Shown here: positions 37,261 to 50,900 of the stretch, in pieces | Position numbering within the stretch: the first letter of the stretch is position 1 | How the letters are laid out: every line of letters begins with the position of its first letter | Origin: Boswellia sacra | Lineage: Eukaryota > Streptophyta > Magnoliopsida > Sapindales > Burseraceae | DNA length: 64,000 bases | NCBI GenBank assembly: GCA_013180625.2 | Contig: SNVD02002577.1 | Location: forward strand, 62,001-126,000 | Direction of reading: 5' to 3' | Notes under the pieces: generated by a model | What the model was told of the DNA's origin: nothing | Database searches by the model: none | What the model saw: the letters and a program-made list of their open reading frames with translations, nothing else | Translations under genes and position numbers: made by a program

Positions 37261-38774
37261 CTGAATATCTCAATGTTCCAATTGGCTTAAGTGAGATTTC
37301 TATATGGACTTGGGCATTTATATATTGTCAATGATGTCCAGAAGACGAGGTTTACTACCTGACAGCTACTGTATGGTATAGCAAAAATCAAAATTATATA
37401 AAAGTTATAAATGAGTGTACCATTTTATACATTTTTTATTTTTGCTGTACCATACAACAGTTATACTGTAGCAATTCTCACCCAACTCAATGATACTTGG
37501 AAGGCGGGCATAAAGGTAGCCTATGTATCAGAAAATTCAATTCTCTTAAGTCAAAGTGCAAATCCTTAAATAAATCAAGAAATGAATTTCACCTCAAAAA
37601 TCTTTTTTGGTGAGAATTGAGAACTAATTCGAGGTATTTCCTCCTTAACTGTTAAAAGAATGTTTTTCATTGGTTGAGATAATTGAGAGCGGGAAAATGT
37701 TGCGGTATCAGTTCGATAATGATATCAAATATGAACACTCACAGAAAAATATAGTGGTAGCAAGTAAAATTCAAATTTTGTGTTAGGAATTGTTGATGTT
37801 CTCAACATCTCAACTAGTGAATTGCATCTCACCGAAGGTTGAATTGCCATGGCTTTGCCACAAAATAAGCTTGGTAGGAAGCTACTCGGTATTCACGATC
37901 ATCTTCAAGTACTTGCAGGATATATTTCATTGTAACAATTAAAACCTTTATGCAGATTAATGAATCCAGACCAGAATGAGAAAATTTTTAAGCAGTATCA
38001 GATTGCGTTCTCTTAGTGCACACTGTGACGTGCAATCTGCATTTATTAGAGATAGTCAGCATTTTTTTCTGATCTAAACGAAATGAATTCAGAAGAATGA
38101 ATATACGAGTCCTTAGTCTTCACTTACAATAATGGTGATCGTACTTGATTCATTTATTCCAGAAAAGATCCAATTGCTCCATTGCCAATGACTAAAGAGG
38201 TTCCATCGTTTCTCTGCGCAGAAGTCATACGTTGTGATTTATTTTTACTGCCAGTGACCTATAATGAACAGGATTAAATGCATCAAATAATCAAATACCG
38301 TTTTACTTTAATTTTGTGTCATTAAATTGAATATAAAAATTGACTGACACTGGTTCAGCAGAGCAGCAATTACAATACGTGGTTGTACTTATTTATTTCT
38401 TTGGACATTCTCTTCCAAACAATTTGATCAAAGTTACGTGCTATCTAAGTTTATTGATTGGTAATATAAAATAACAGAATAGCATAATAACAGCAAAATT
38501 TAAAATAAGGTTAACTAAAGCTTAAAGAAACTCAAATAAAGTAAGGAGTTAAGTTCTTTATTTCCTTTTATTATTTGCAGCCAAAGAGACAATTCAGTTG
38601 GAAGATGCATTTTCCGAAGCGAATGATATTATACTAGGCTACATGCATCGATTATGATGCTTTCATTCCTTGCTTTAAACTTTGTTCTTTAAGCTTTTTG
38701 TTAAGTAACCAGTTGACTACAAAATTTAAGCTATCAGACAAGATCCAACATTAATATTTGAGTCTAAAAATTTT
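37261..38774. other. intergenic, PPR to PIF gene
   Basis: No gene is seen apart from a small inverted-repeat element at 37,369-37,460. It contains the 3' ends of two convergent genes. A terminal exon of the PIF gene could lie here, but none is recognised. Confidence 0.5.
37369..37460. repeat. small inverted-repeat (MITE-like) element
   Basis: CTGTATGGTATAGCAAAAAT at the left is nearly the reverse complement of ATTTTTGCTGTACCATACA at the right, around a roughly 40-bp AT-rich centre. Flanking CTACTGTA/TACTGTAG words extend the symmetry. Target duplication and family are not clear. Confidence 0.5.
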
Positions 38775-41125
38775 CTAAACATATATTGGTTTGATAGGAC
38801 ATAACACAAACCTAAATGGAGGGCTGCGTCTTTGAGCATTTGACTTTGCATTGTTACTCTCTCCTAAGCTAATATTCCCAATTGAATCCTTGGAATTTGG
38901 TAAGGTAAAAGAGCCCATGAGCTGCGTTAATGCAGAAGATCGAGAGACAAGGCCAGCTACTTCTTCAGTTTTGGGCTGAAGATGGCCCAATGGTGGAGGT
39001 AATACTGACATGGGTAGCAGTTGACCGGGAAATCCAGGAATCTGAATCCTAGTGTCGGGGAATCCTGCAGGCACAGCAGTAGCTCCTGGAATTGGTGAAA
39101 ATAGAACCTGTGCTGGGTTGCAGCCAAAACTCATAGGCATTCTCATGCCCATCCCAAAACCCATGTGAGACAAATGAGTCATGTGTGGTGCATGTATTTG
39201 TTGCATTCCAGAAGGTAGCATCATTGGAGGTATACAGATCCCAGTTCCCATTGACATCATCTGCATCAAATTGCATGCTACAATTACGATACTGTAGAAC
39301 GATATTACTTTTTGATGTGATAGCAAACATCAAAAGTTCTGATGCATAAGAATATATTATATACCTGTACTTGGAGCTGAAGACTTTTTAGGTACTCAAT
39401 GGCCTCATCAAGCATCGAAGCTTTGTCAACCTTAAATAGCATCCAATTAGGCAATTAGCCAATTGAAGAAATACTGAAAGATGGCAATTAAAACTGGTTC
39501 TGGGGTGAAAGGAGACAACGAGATTAGAGTTTTATTGGTTCTTGATGTCTGCTAACCTTATTGCAATTTGGTATGAGTTCTTGCAATGCGCGCATTTTGT
39601 TATTGATTTTATCTCTTCGTTTCTGTGTTTAAGCATTCAACAATTAGTTATATTTCGTATCTCAACATGTATGCTGTGCTTTCTTTTAAGTTTTGGTTTG
39701 TAAATATGTACCATCACTCACCCTTTCGGATTGATTATGAACTTCGGCAATTCGTCTTCGCCTTTTACCTGTGTTGGCCCGAGAACGCACTGCTTTTGTC
39801 GCTTTCTTGGGTTGTTCCTCAACATTCTTCACCAAAAATAAACAGTATTCTAGTTAGAACACGGAAAAAGAACCTGGAGAAATGAAAGGTAAGTTCGAGA
39901 AATTTGATTTCGTACTTCACTCGGATGAGCTGAATCCTCAGTATCTTCGTATTTCCTTTTCAAAGTGTATATAGGATTATTTGAAGCTCCACGTGAGCAA
40001 AGTGACGAGGATGCAACCGGTGGCTCTATAGTGTTTTCAGTTTGCTTTCCCTTGTCTGTATTTGCTGGCAATTTTCTGTTTTGTCCTTGATAAACTTGAT
40101 TGGGGGATCTCCTATCTGTATAAGCGCCCTCGCGACGAAAAGATTCAGATTGGTCATCTGGGGGTGACTTGATGGGATGTTCAGTACTTGGGGGTAATAA
40201 CAACGCCACATTGGCTTCCACTAAATTCGGTTGGGAATGAAAAACCTCATCAACTCTTTTCGAACCATTAGCTGGAGCAATTGGCATCGACTCAAAAGGG
40301 CTATTGTTTCTCAACTCCTCAGCCCTCGACAAACCTGGATCTCTGGTTAGTATCTTAACACAATTCACCTTACTATTAACGTTAAGAAGCCCCGGAGATC
40401 TTAAGAAAAGAGCAAAGTTTACTGTCCGCGCGCACGTTTTGCTATCAGGTTGATCTAATTCTTGATCCTGCAACTTCGAGCTGGCAAACACACCATTTGG
40501 AACTAACTTTTGGCTCGAATCCACACTTGGCCTTGTGAATGTAGCTGATCCTTCGTCTCGCTGCTGCTGCAAGGGGGAGTGGTCACGTTGGCTTGTTGTG
40601 GTTTTAGGTGTTTCCGCTGAATAATTTGGCACACACCTATTTCTCAAATTTGCATATTCATTTGTCGGAACAACTTGAGTGTCCTTATGAAAGTTATGAT
40701 CGTTTCCCGAAAACAAATTAAAATGGGTTGGATACAGTTCGGCTTCGGCCAATGGTTCATGAAGTTTATCATCTTGCAGAGACTTATTGGGTGTAAAATT
40801 CAGATGAATATCCTTCTTATCACGATGAAAATTAGCCACGATGGAATCTGAAGTCCCTAACCCAAACCGCGCCCTCTTTGGGTGAAAGATATCATCCCTA
40901 TTTTCGACATGGGCATCTGAAGCCTGGGAGAAATGAGGAGCTTTGCATGAAGGGCTTTTTTGACCTCTCCTGGGCAAATCTCGCAAGACAAGTTGACCAT
41001 TTTCCCATGCCAGCTCAAAAACCTCCTGACCAGACCTGCAACAGTAACTAACTCCATTAATGCATTAACAAAGAAAGTATATATGACAAAAAAGATCAAA
41101 GACACAGCTAAGGAAAATCCTACAT
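38775..41125 (-). CDS. PIF/PIL-type bHLH transcription factor
   Basis: It encodes a phytochrome-interacting-factor family bHLH (light and growth signalling, nuclear, G-box binding). Exons: 41035-39916, 39826-39722, 39622-39557, 39430-39365 and 39260 onward, all GT-AG. The first has the active-phytochrome-B motif [12 protein letters not shown] and a [13 protein letters not shown] stretch like the second PIF N-terminal motif. The bHLH is spread over exons: [17 protein letters not shown] (with the H-E-R residues of G-box binders), [33 protein letters not shown] Met/Gly-rich [18 protein letters not shown] segment follows, as in PIF1/PIF3. Joining exon 1 (ending at 41124, donor GTAGGA) to 41035 makes an ATG across the junction ([14 protein letters not shown]). 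If the last exon reads through to TAG 38,775 the protein has about 614 residues; a donor GTTTGT at 38,811 may instead lead to another exon. The exact subgroup is not decided. Confidence 0.85.
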
Positions 41126-42509
41126 GGAGGATAAATTAGCCCGCTGCGTCAACTCAGGGTTTTCTTCAATCGTGGCATAAAAACCAGAATACGTTAATAT
41201 AAAATAACGATCGTTCGATCAGATTATGAAAGACAGCTGTTCAGTCAGTCCACAAGAACTCCAAGAGAAAGGCTATTTTGATTTCACAGCTATTTTCCAA
41301 TGGATAGAAGAGATTCCAGAAGAATAAACACAAAACTACAGTAGCTACTAGGGCTGAGCACTTAAGAAACAGGCATGGCTTAGATTCAACGTATTGATAG
41401 TTGTTCCGATCCGATTCCACTCCCGTATTTCACTTTATTCATCCGAAGATAAGAAGTTTTTAAGGGGACAAGGCTGATGAGAGAGAAGAAGCAGAAAGAA
41501 GCGAAAACAAGGATAAGTGGGAAGTTCTGAGTCAATTAATCTCAAAATGGATAACTCACATGATATTTAAGGAGTCTACTTGTCCCCTCGTGTCCTAGAT
41601 ATCAACGAACTGAGACAGCTCCAAGAAATCAATAAATCAAGTCAAGTGTGAATAACTTATATTATGTAGTAACGATAGGATCTTTGATAGAAGGAGAGCC
41701 ATATAGAATCATCAGTGGCGAACCAGCATCCGAAATAAGGGAGTGCACAAGATTGAGCCACGTATCTTACTAAAATGTTATGAACGCTAGCCATCCACGT
41801 TTATGAGGTGGACCAATACTTAAAAAGCAACGCGTGTACAAAAGGTTTTCGGAAATAGATTTCCTAACGATTTGATGCTCAGGGCGGGTGAAGATTTTGA
41901 AGAAGCTTAATTAATTAACTGCTGTAGCAGGTTCGGACCCCGTAGTCTGGAATACATCACCATTAATAGCGTTCATATATTAAATCAATAAAACTTTATC
42001 ATTCTTGAATATTATCTAGCATTAGTTGCTGAACAATATTATACATTTTATTTTAGAAGAAAAAGAAAAGCCGGACCACTTCATCCATTTTCATCATTCA
42101 GTATCTCTATGTCTTCAATTTTCATTGCTAAAAAGGGGCAAGTTTTCATTTTATTATTATTTTTTTTCTCTTAATGTGTGTGGTAGACCATCGTTTTCAT
42201 TATCTAGAATCTTGATGGGAAGGTTCCAGAATACGATATCGACACAACAAAACATAAAACACAATAACAATGAAATATATAGCCACGTGATGTGAGGGTC
42301 CTAGCATGCTGTAGCTACTTCCTTAGGAGAGCCCACCAACGTTAATCTCAAGCTGGACGGCAGTTGGGACATGATATCCTTAAAGATACTTCACCTGCCT
42401 GAGACATTCGAACATCAAATCATATGCCCAATCCTTGGGAGAGAATTTCTAAAAAAGTGTGAAATTCACGTGATCCCGTATGGTTCACGTGCCCTGTGTT
42501 GTTCTGTCT
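41126..42509. other. 5' leader and promoter side of the PIF gene, up to the MULE
   Basis: No coding sequence is seen. The first few hundred bases (about 41,126-41,600) probably hold the 5' UTR exon of the PIF gene, with short upstream ATGs (for example ATGCCACGATTG, which stops after a few codons). Near 41,715-41,760 a CAGTGGCGAACCAGCAT stretch resembles an old hAT end, too weak to call. Confidence 0.4.
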
Positions 42510-42518
42510 GTACTTTTT

Positions 42519-45500
42519 CGAGGAAAAAACTGGCACCCCCAAGGTTTGGATTCCACAGCGACACCCCCATTGTTTGGAAAGTGATGTTGAGCCCCCACTT
42601 CGCCAATTCCGATTTCAAATGCTTTATGCAATGACACTTTTATCCTTGTTGATCTTATTGAGATATATTAAAATAACTCAATTGTACACGATGAAAACTT
42701 ATTTAATATTATATTTGCTATCAAATGAATTAAAAAAAGCAAAAAGCAATGTACCATCGTTATTCCGAGAAAAACAAAACGTATAAACAAAGGGAAAAAA
42801 AAAAAAAGAAAAGAATTATTTTCTTGGCGGGAATCCCAAGCTTCTCACTGGAACAACAAAGCAGTTAATAAACTTTTGGACAACATAAAACTCAGATTTC
42901 TCTAGCACAATGATTGCTCTGTTCACTTAACATCGAAACCTTTTACTGCATTAAAAAAAATTAGAGATTGAACTTCAACAACAAAAATCGACATTCTATA
43001 GCAAAATAATAATAATAATAATAATAATAACGTCAATAATAATAATAATTGAAGCATAAAATGATTGATCCAGCCATATTTTTTCTTCATTCCTAGCAAC
43101 ATCCAGTAAGTAACAGTGTCATTATAAACATTACACAAATAAAGTTTCTTATAGTACATGTGGACACTTCACTAATATTCTTTTAAGAATGTTGTGTACA
43201 AGGTACTATGCTTCATTCAAAAAATGCCTATTTATACCAAATAATGCACTAAATGATGATATACAATTCATAAAATAAAAACTGCAGATAGTATGTTCTA
43301 TTTCGAATCCAAAAGTCAAAAAAAAAGTTCTAAGCCTATGGAAGTCATCATCACTACAGTTTTTTAAAAAAAAAAAGCACCATTTTAGTTACCAACTTGA
43401 GTTGGTCCAGCTCCACTTGCACCACCTTGATTTAGAATAACTCTACTTGTACTAGCTCGGCTTGCACCAGACAAACTTCCAACAACTCCACAACTAGCAT
43501 CTCTAATTGCACCAGATTGACTCATTCCATGTTGACTACTAGTAGCTCCATAACCACCAACTCTTGTTGCACCAGATTTAACTGTAGTAACTCCAGTTGT
43601 AGCACTCTCACCTTTCTATCAAAGCCACCACAATCATAGTTCCATGAAACACATTAAAATAAATTTTGTTACTTCAACAGCCCCAATTGTTTAAGCAAAT
43701 AATACTAAAAGAGAATTAAATAGAATGAATAAGATAATACCTGGTTCCTTTTTGACTTATTTGTTGCTCTCCCAAGTTTAGGAGATGTCCTCTTATTATG
43801 ACCGAGTTTTTTGCAGTGTCCACAAGTTACTGATTTAGTCCTTTTATCCTTGGATTGTTTTTGTTTCTCATCTGGTTCTTTTCTCCTGTTAATGGCAGGT
43901 CTCCCTATCTTGGCTTTCTTGGGAGGAGGAAGAACCTTTTGACCATCCACTTCTGGCCACATCAGTTGATCAGGAACTGGCTTTATAATTTGACTGTATA
44001 TTGTTTTGTATTGTGGAATGGTATATGAAGAGTGAACATATTCAGTGATTTGATGAGGAATAAGCCTCTGAAAAGATAGTGCTCTAATTGCATGTGTACA
44101 TGGAAATCCTGATATTTCCCAAAGCCCACAGTCACATGTCTTCTTAACCACATTTACTAGATAGGTTCTTGTAGGAGTTTGAAATTCATCTATAATTTCA
44201 TGATCTTCATCTCCTGACTAGAAAACCCTAAGTTTTCTTGCCTTTGCAATCATATCTTGTAGCTTATTATAAACTCTTGGTGGTAATGGTGTGACCCAAT
44301 CACCCACCACTTGTCTCCTTTTCAGAAACCTTTTCATTATTTTTCTTTTATAGTGCTCAAGGAGGCTCAACACAGGCAAACATCTACTATCACCTAACCA
44401 ACTGTTGAACGATTCAGACATATTATTTGTAACATGATCTGACCTTACCCCTCCATCAAAGAAACTCAAACACCAATGCTTTGGTTCATTGTCCCAAAGC
44501 CACTGATAAGCATTCACATCAATATTCTTGATTGCCTGCATTGCTTTATGAAAATCTGGTTTATTTGTCGCTTTGCTGATTGCCCAAAATATGGCTTTGT
44601 ATTCACCATTACGGTATCTTTTCCTAAAGTTTGCATATATATGCCTCGCACAGTGTCTAATCTCCACCCTTGGCCAATGCTTATCAACTCCATTTATTAC
44701 TCCTTTTTGTCTGTCAGACATTATTGTAATAGGCTTCTCATTTAATGGCCCAAGGAAAACCTTCAAATTGTATAAGAACCATGCCCATGCTTCATTATTC
44801 TCCACCTCACAAATGCATAAAGCTATAGGATAAATGCCAAAATTAGCATCCATAGAAACAGCAGATAGAAGCACTCCTCCATAATACCCTTTGAGATGAC
44901 AACCATTAACCCCGATAAAGCCATTACACCCATTTAGAAATCTGTACTTTTGTGCAGGGAAACTTAGAAAAAACCTCTTAAATCTAGGGCTATTTGGTAT
45001 GTAATAGTTATCAACCACCATACTTGCCATTGAGTCAGGATTAGTTTTAACGACCACCTTTGCATAAGCTTTCAGCTTGCCATAAGACTCTGTATGATCC
45101 ATGTTCTCACCAAGTAAAAATCTATTCCTTGCTCTATGTATCTTATGTTTAGGTATGTCTAGATAGTGTCTTTTTAATATTTCTTGTTTCACTGGCTCCA
45201 AACTTTTTCCCCTAGCAGATTTGAGTAGTGACCCATACTCTTTGGCAAGCCATGTAGATGTAGGCTCTGGATTCTTTTGGGTTCTATCACAATAATGGTT
45301 AGGGTTATATCTCTTTATCTCAAAGCTTTCAGTGCCTCTACTCTTGGATGCATAGATTTGCCACTTACATAATTTCTCCATGCATTTAGCTCGTATCCTC
45401 CTCTTCTCATTTTTCACCCTCTTAATAAGAATGCCCTCCTAAATAACATACTCACTCAACATTGCCCTAAAATGAGCAATACTTCTAAATATTTGACCCA

Positions 45501-47098
45501 CTTTAAACACTACAATCTCCTTTCCGTTCACAACCTCCTTTCTAAACTCATTTTTTGACATTTCTCTGCTCATTTTACCTATCTTGTCTTCTTCTCCACT
45601 TGAGTCTTTACCACTCAAATTTTCATTTGCAACATCAAAATTTGACAAGTAACCATCATTATCCACATCTTCTTCTTGAGAGCCTGGATCACCATGACCA
45701 ACTATTGCTCCATCTTTATCTTCATCTTCATCAATTGAATCATCATCAGTCCAATAAAATTCTTTCTCGGGGTTTATTTCAATTTGCTCTTTTTCCATTG
45801 ACTCCTCATCTGTCCTCTCCTCTGCCTCATCTGTATCAATATTCACGGTATCATTTTCTGCCTCAAGTATTGGCTCATCAAAGAGTGAAGCATTTGGCTC
45901 ATTAGTAGGCTCATGTGGTGGCTTTTCAAAGAGTGAAATAACTAGCTCATTAGTAGGTTGCTCTGACGGCTCTTCAAAGAATGAAACAACTTGCTTTTTA
46001 GCAGTTTGATTAGGCTGGCCAAATTCACTAGCAACTGTATTAGCAGACCCATGTACTTGTTCTTCTACAATTGAATCAATTGTTTCTAAAAATTCATCAT
46101 CCTCTTCATCCTTAACATGCTTATCAACTCTCCTATTAAAACAAAAAAACATAATATTACTTTCACCTAAAGATGTCAAGAAACCCTGAAATTTACATAA
46201 ATCAATCAAACAATACTGTTAATCATATTTTTACAAAACTATTCACAAAACATCAATTAAAAAACTAATTTTTTAATTATCATTTAATTAGCAATGTCAT
46301 CGTCATCAACTTTCTAAATAAACTCTATGCACAAATGCAAGCAAGGTAGTCATTACAACCACTAACTATAGAAAAACACCTTAACTTTGGATGATTTATA
46401 ACAAACAACAAAGAAATCATTAAAAATCAAAACTTTTCACAAACAAATAAGAGTTTACTAACATTTTACATTATTTAAATTAAAACAAAAAACAAAAAGT
46501 AACCTCTTTTTCAATAAAAGTTAAAAAAATAAAATCCTTTTTCTTACAAAACCATTAGTTCGCAAGATGACTTAATATAATGGTTATCTTGTTAATTCTC
46601 AGCTAACAAACCAAAAAGTTAATGTTTTTTCCAAGAGTTATACTTGCCTATTTCCATCACTTTCCTGGAAACAATTCATCCCCAACCTATTCATGATTGT
46701 TCTTGTGTCATCTAGCAACTAGCAACAGTCTCTTTGATGATTCTTCAAGCTATGATCGTGGATTTTCAGATTTTTGTTTCACAGAGAAGTTAGAGAGGTT
46801 TGTTCATGCTCCAAGACTAAAACAAGAAGAAAACGAAGACTACCTTTTAATCTTCCACTTTATTTACTTTTTATATATCAAATGTTAATTTCCAATGCAA
46901 TCACATATCTCACAAAGTCCAGGGCAGCAAATTTATATTATTTTATTCTTTTTAATGTTAAAAAGACTATAATATCCTTCCTTTTTCTTAACGACGTTAA
47001 CTATTTCCATTAAAGTGGGAGCTTAACGATACTTTCCAAATAATGGGAGCGTCGCTGTTACTTAACCGAAACCTTAGGAGTGTCAGTGTTTTTTCCCC
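42519..47098 (-). mobile_element. Mutator-like element (MULE), 4.58 kb
   Basis: It has terminal inverted repeats of about 85 bp. The left reads GGAAAAAACTGGCACCCCC then AGCGACACCCCCATTGTTTG; the right, inverted, reads GGAAAAAACACTGACACTCC then AGCGACGCTCCCATTATTTG. The flanks GTACTTTTT (42,510-42,518) and GTACTTCTT (47,099-47,107) are a 9-bp target duplication with one change, as expected for Mutator. It carries one transposase gene on the minus strand. At 42,604-43,380 and 46,210-47,010 only AT-rich non-coding DNA and microsatellites are seen. Confidence 0.92.
43385..46150 (-). pseudogene. MuDR-type transposase of the MULE, inactivated
   Basis: In minus order: an acidic N-terminal region from about 46,150 with repeats of VxSFFEEPxxxPTNE type; the MuDR DNA-binding region (VGQIFRSIAHFRAMLSEYVI, then RRIRAKCMEKLCKWQIYASK); the MULE transposase domain (CHLKGYYGGVLLSAVSMDAN, MSDRQKGVI, RHCARHIYANF); SWIM finger CDCGLWEISGFPCTHAI; a zinc knuckle; and after an intron (donor about 43,740, acceptor about 43,620) a Gly/Ala/Ser-rich tail ending at TAA 43,387-43,385. 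Lesions: TAG at 45,441-45,439 and 44,220-44,218 in an otherwise continuous frame (both fit CAG to TAG); the first catalytic Asp of the DGCHLKG-type motif is Asn (NGCHLKG); and the last Cys of the CX2CX4HX4C knuckle is Ser. It is therefore not active. Confidence 0.9.
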
Positions 47099-47107
47099 GT
47101 ACTTCTT

Positions 47108-47901
47108 CCCGCTAATCCACGAAGCAAAACCACAGCCAATCCTATTGACAAGTAGGTAAGGTAGCTAGTAGTAGTGTCGTGAGGTTCACTTTGCCAATTC
47201 CCAATTTGGTGAGACCACCACGATGATAAAGGGAAAAGAACTCTACCCATTCAAGCATTTAATGGAGCCTAAATATAGTGGAAAATTTGGTGCAATAATT
47301 TGGAAGGAGTACATTAAAATGGAAAACGAAAGCACCTATTAGTAGTCAAGAGGCCTCAATCCCAAGATGGAGATGCAACATGATCAATCCAGTTTCAGCA
47401 GTTTTTCACTCTTATTCACCAAGTAATTACCAACACGAAAATTGTGCTAACAACCCTCCGGCAAAAATACAGAATCAAACTGTCCTGTATGAACAACACA
47501 AACAAAGCACAAGTTTTTTCACATCTAAACACAATTTAGCACTGGGTAGAACGCTTTACTAAGTTTCTTATTTTTATGTGTCTTACAATACTATCACTGC
47601 AGGCGTCATACTTGAAAAAACTCTTATATTTGAAGCAAAAGAGATAATAATGCTAATCATTTTGTGCCATCTAATTCGTTGTATAATCCCAGGATTCCTT
47701 GAATTTGATCTAGTGTCCCAACACAATCACAAGAGTCCCCTAGTAGGATTGGGTAATAGGAAACCAAAGAACTAGAAAATTGCAAAGGCTTATATGGCCA
47801 AAAAAATGCATAGGCTTTACAAGATAAACATCAATAAAAATCTGCAGGCCTGTCCAATTCTCGGCAAAGTCCCCATCTTGCAAGCCAGCCGTAAAATCAT
47901 G
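47108..47901. other. intergenic, MULE to ASY3 3' end
   Basis: No gene is seen. The short open frames on the plus strand (60-65 codons) have no recognisable features. The region should include the ASY3 3' UTR and polyadenylation signals. Confidence 0.5.
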
Positions 47902-50900
47902 TCAATTTAGAATACCTTCTTTCAAACACTCAGCTATTACATGTTTCAACTGGAGCATCTTTTCCCTCGTCGACTGCAATGGATCACGAAAATAACATGC
48001 ATGTTAAACTAGTTAAATTAAGGCCTATAGTAACACAAAAACTTCAGAAGAGTTTGATATGTGATGTTGCGTTCAGTGGGTAAACAGAAGCTTATTCTAG
48101 TTTTTGCAGCTCTTACAAAGTGAATCCCACTGACCACATGCAGTTCCAGAACAAAATCACCACCGCTATACCTTAAGCTCGCACAATTTCCAAGAGGGGA
48201 CCAGTATCCCTGATTGTATGTTATACGATGCTAGCAAACAATATAACCATAGTCCACAAAATTGGCCAGTGAACACCAACCAATTGACTGTACATTATTT
48301 TACCCCGATAGGAAGGAAACCCAGCCCCCAGATCTATAAATGGAAAACCTGCCTTATGGATGGCTACGATTCTGCTTTGGGCATCATTGAGTTGAGTCTC
48401 AACAGCTTCTTCCAGTTGCAAGATAAGCTTCTGGTGAGATGTTCCTGTACACGTAAGAGAACAAAAGTCATCACAGTTATATTTGAAATGATAGCTACAC
48501 GTGCATATATATATATATATATGTGTGTGTGTGTCTACACACACACACGCACAACACTAAGATAGACAAAGGTAAATCCATGCATCATTAAGTTAAAAAC
48601 CATTTCATTGCTTGGTATGGTTCAAGTTTCTGAACTTTCCTTGCATTCAGTAATGCAGTCATGTAATGAAGGTAACCACCAGCCGCATGTTTTCCAGACT
48701 TGAATAGATAATTATTTGAAATGACAACACGGAGCTAAAAGTTGTCGGATACATTAGGATGACTGTTATTACAAATCAGGCCAAGTGATCAGAAGTGCCA
48801 GAAAATTGAATGGGTCCATTCTGTTTAGGACCACAAAACCCACCATGCTCAATATTAAGGCATTTAAGGATTAATGTAAACAATCTCCATCGTTTAAATA
48901 AATGACAAATCGCATTAATCCATCATTAACTTCATGTAAGAAGCCATTGATTGAGTCATCTTCCCGAGGTCAAGCAATCGTCCCAAAGCCATTTATGGTC
49001 CACTACTCTATGATCAACTGCAACAAATTAAAGGATTGAACCTAGCATATTCTTCATCCCTGAAATCGCTTAAGCCAAAAGAGAACACTAACCAAACACA
49101 ATTTGCATTGATGTTTTGACAGAATAAAAAGTGCATATCAATAATAAAAGTTATCATACTTTGCTTCTTCACTGTTCCCTTCAGCTCAATCTGGTCTCCT
49201 TCCAGCACCTCAATAGTACTTCTGCAGTCCTGAAGATGATGATGAATGTCTTTCTTGAATTTTTCGTGAATCAACCTCAGTTGTTCTTGTTGCTCTGCAC
49301 GAGAACAAAATTAAACAAGAAAAAAAATAATTGGAGTTCTAGTGCTGAAACAGATATGAGATAGCACAATATCGCAATGATTTGACCATTTCTGTCTGTT
49401 TAAGATTCAATATGCATCCTAGTGCAACCACAAATATGCAGTGAGCCTAAGTTTAGATTATAATCAAGCACTTTGGCTTAATAAAGCTTACTCATAGTGA
49501 AAGAGCCATTTAGTTTACATCATTTGTTACCTTCGAATCTTGTTTCCAGGCGCTTTCTTTTTGCTTTACTGAGGCTTGTAAGCTTCCCTCTGAAAAATCA
49601 TCAAGATTATACTACGGAAATAGTTATTTGAATGAAAAAACCATCAGTTTGAAGTACGTACAAATCTGTTTGGATCTGAGACTCAACATGCTGCAGCTGC
49701 AAATGTATCCCCTCAGAAACTGACATCAAAATTTCAGAAGACTTCTTTCTAGTTGCTAAATCCATTTTCCTTCTAAATTTGTCTAAAGCAGAAGCAAATA
49801 GAATGACAGCCCTGAAAAATAGTCAAGTTAAAGTGGAGTTAACTGAAAATGGAACACAGTAGCTTCTAAGAAAAATCTTAATTGCTTAGTTTAGCACATT
49901 AAAGGAAAAACCTCTCCAGGTCATCCTGTTGACAATGTTCTGATGGTTCCTGAAACCAATCACTCCCTCCAATCCCTGTCATTGGATACAGATAAAAAGA
50001 AAAAGAGTTTGAAAACAGACATGGAATGAAAGGAAACATTTGATGTGGAGATGATAAGAGCATGTGGCATTGATATGCAGGGGTTATGTTTTGCCTTTTG
50101 GTGAGGGCAAGGGAGAACTGAAATCAACTCTAACGCCTCCATGGTTGTGGAGCCTTTTAGTTGGACTATGTACGAAGTTTGGTTTTTCAGCAACATCAAT
50201 TTCCGAATAGCTCTCTTTATGACCTGCCAGTGACAATTAGATAAAGCCAACAAAGTAGCTATTATTAATAAGGATAAAGGATGATGGCTGAAAAAAAAAA
50301 AAAAAAAGATTCACCATGAGATCTGATCATAGCTTATCAATATGGTCAATCATTTCTTAGACTGATTAAAATTGCATGGCATTTAATTGAACAAGTAAGC
50401 TGAAAGCAGGTTAAAATTTAACATCCTACATATACCATAATTTCCTTAATTCTATGAGAAAATCAATTTTTTTGATAGTTGCTGTCATTGAGAGGAGAGT
50501 TATATAGAAATACAATACTCAATTAACATGATCATAAGTCACAGTTCTGAACACTATTGGAGCCAGAGTAAAATCTAAAAAATACACATCACACAGGATC
50601 TTAGTGGTAAACTCACTATTTCAAATTGTCCTTACTTGCAATATCAACATTCATATGCACCAAAAGGGATTTCTATTCAATTGAATTAAACATTTGAACA
50701 TTTTTTCTACTAGAACTATTGTTTGCCAGAAAATTTATTTTAGAGAACTCCTGTCAAATATATGACAAAAATGGTATCTATAATTTGATAATGATTTTTA
50801 TTAAAGCAATCAGCTAGTCAAATTATCTTAACCTTATCCTCACAATTGTCAAGTTCAGCTATAACAGAGTTCGTACGACATTAAATTAAGAAAGCTATAC

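Noticed and set aside
41710..41900. possible hAT remnant (CAGTGGCGAACCAGCAT...)
   Set aside because: No matching second end and no 8-bp duplication were found.
45555..45905. 116-codon plus frame, Leu/His-rich
   Set aside because: Antisense shadow of the acidic N-terminal part of the MULE transposase.
48221..48544. minus frame of 107 codons over an ASY3 exon and a microsatellite
   Set aside because: Only its central part (TSHQKLILQLEEAVE...) is ASY3 exon 8; the rest is intron and repeat DNA.
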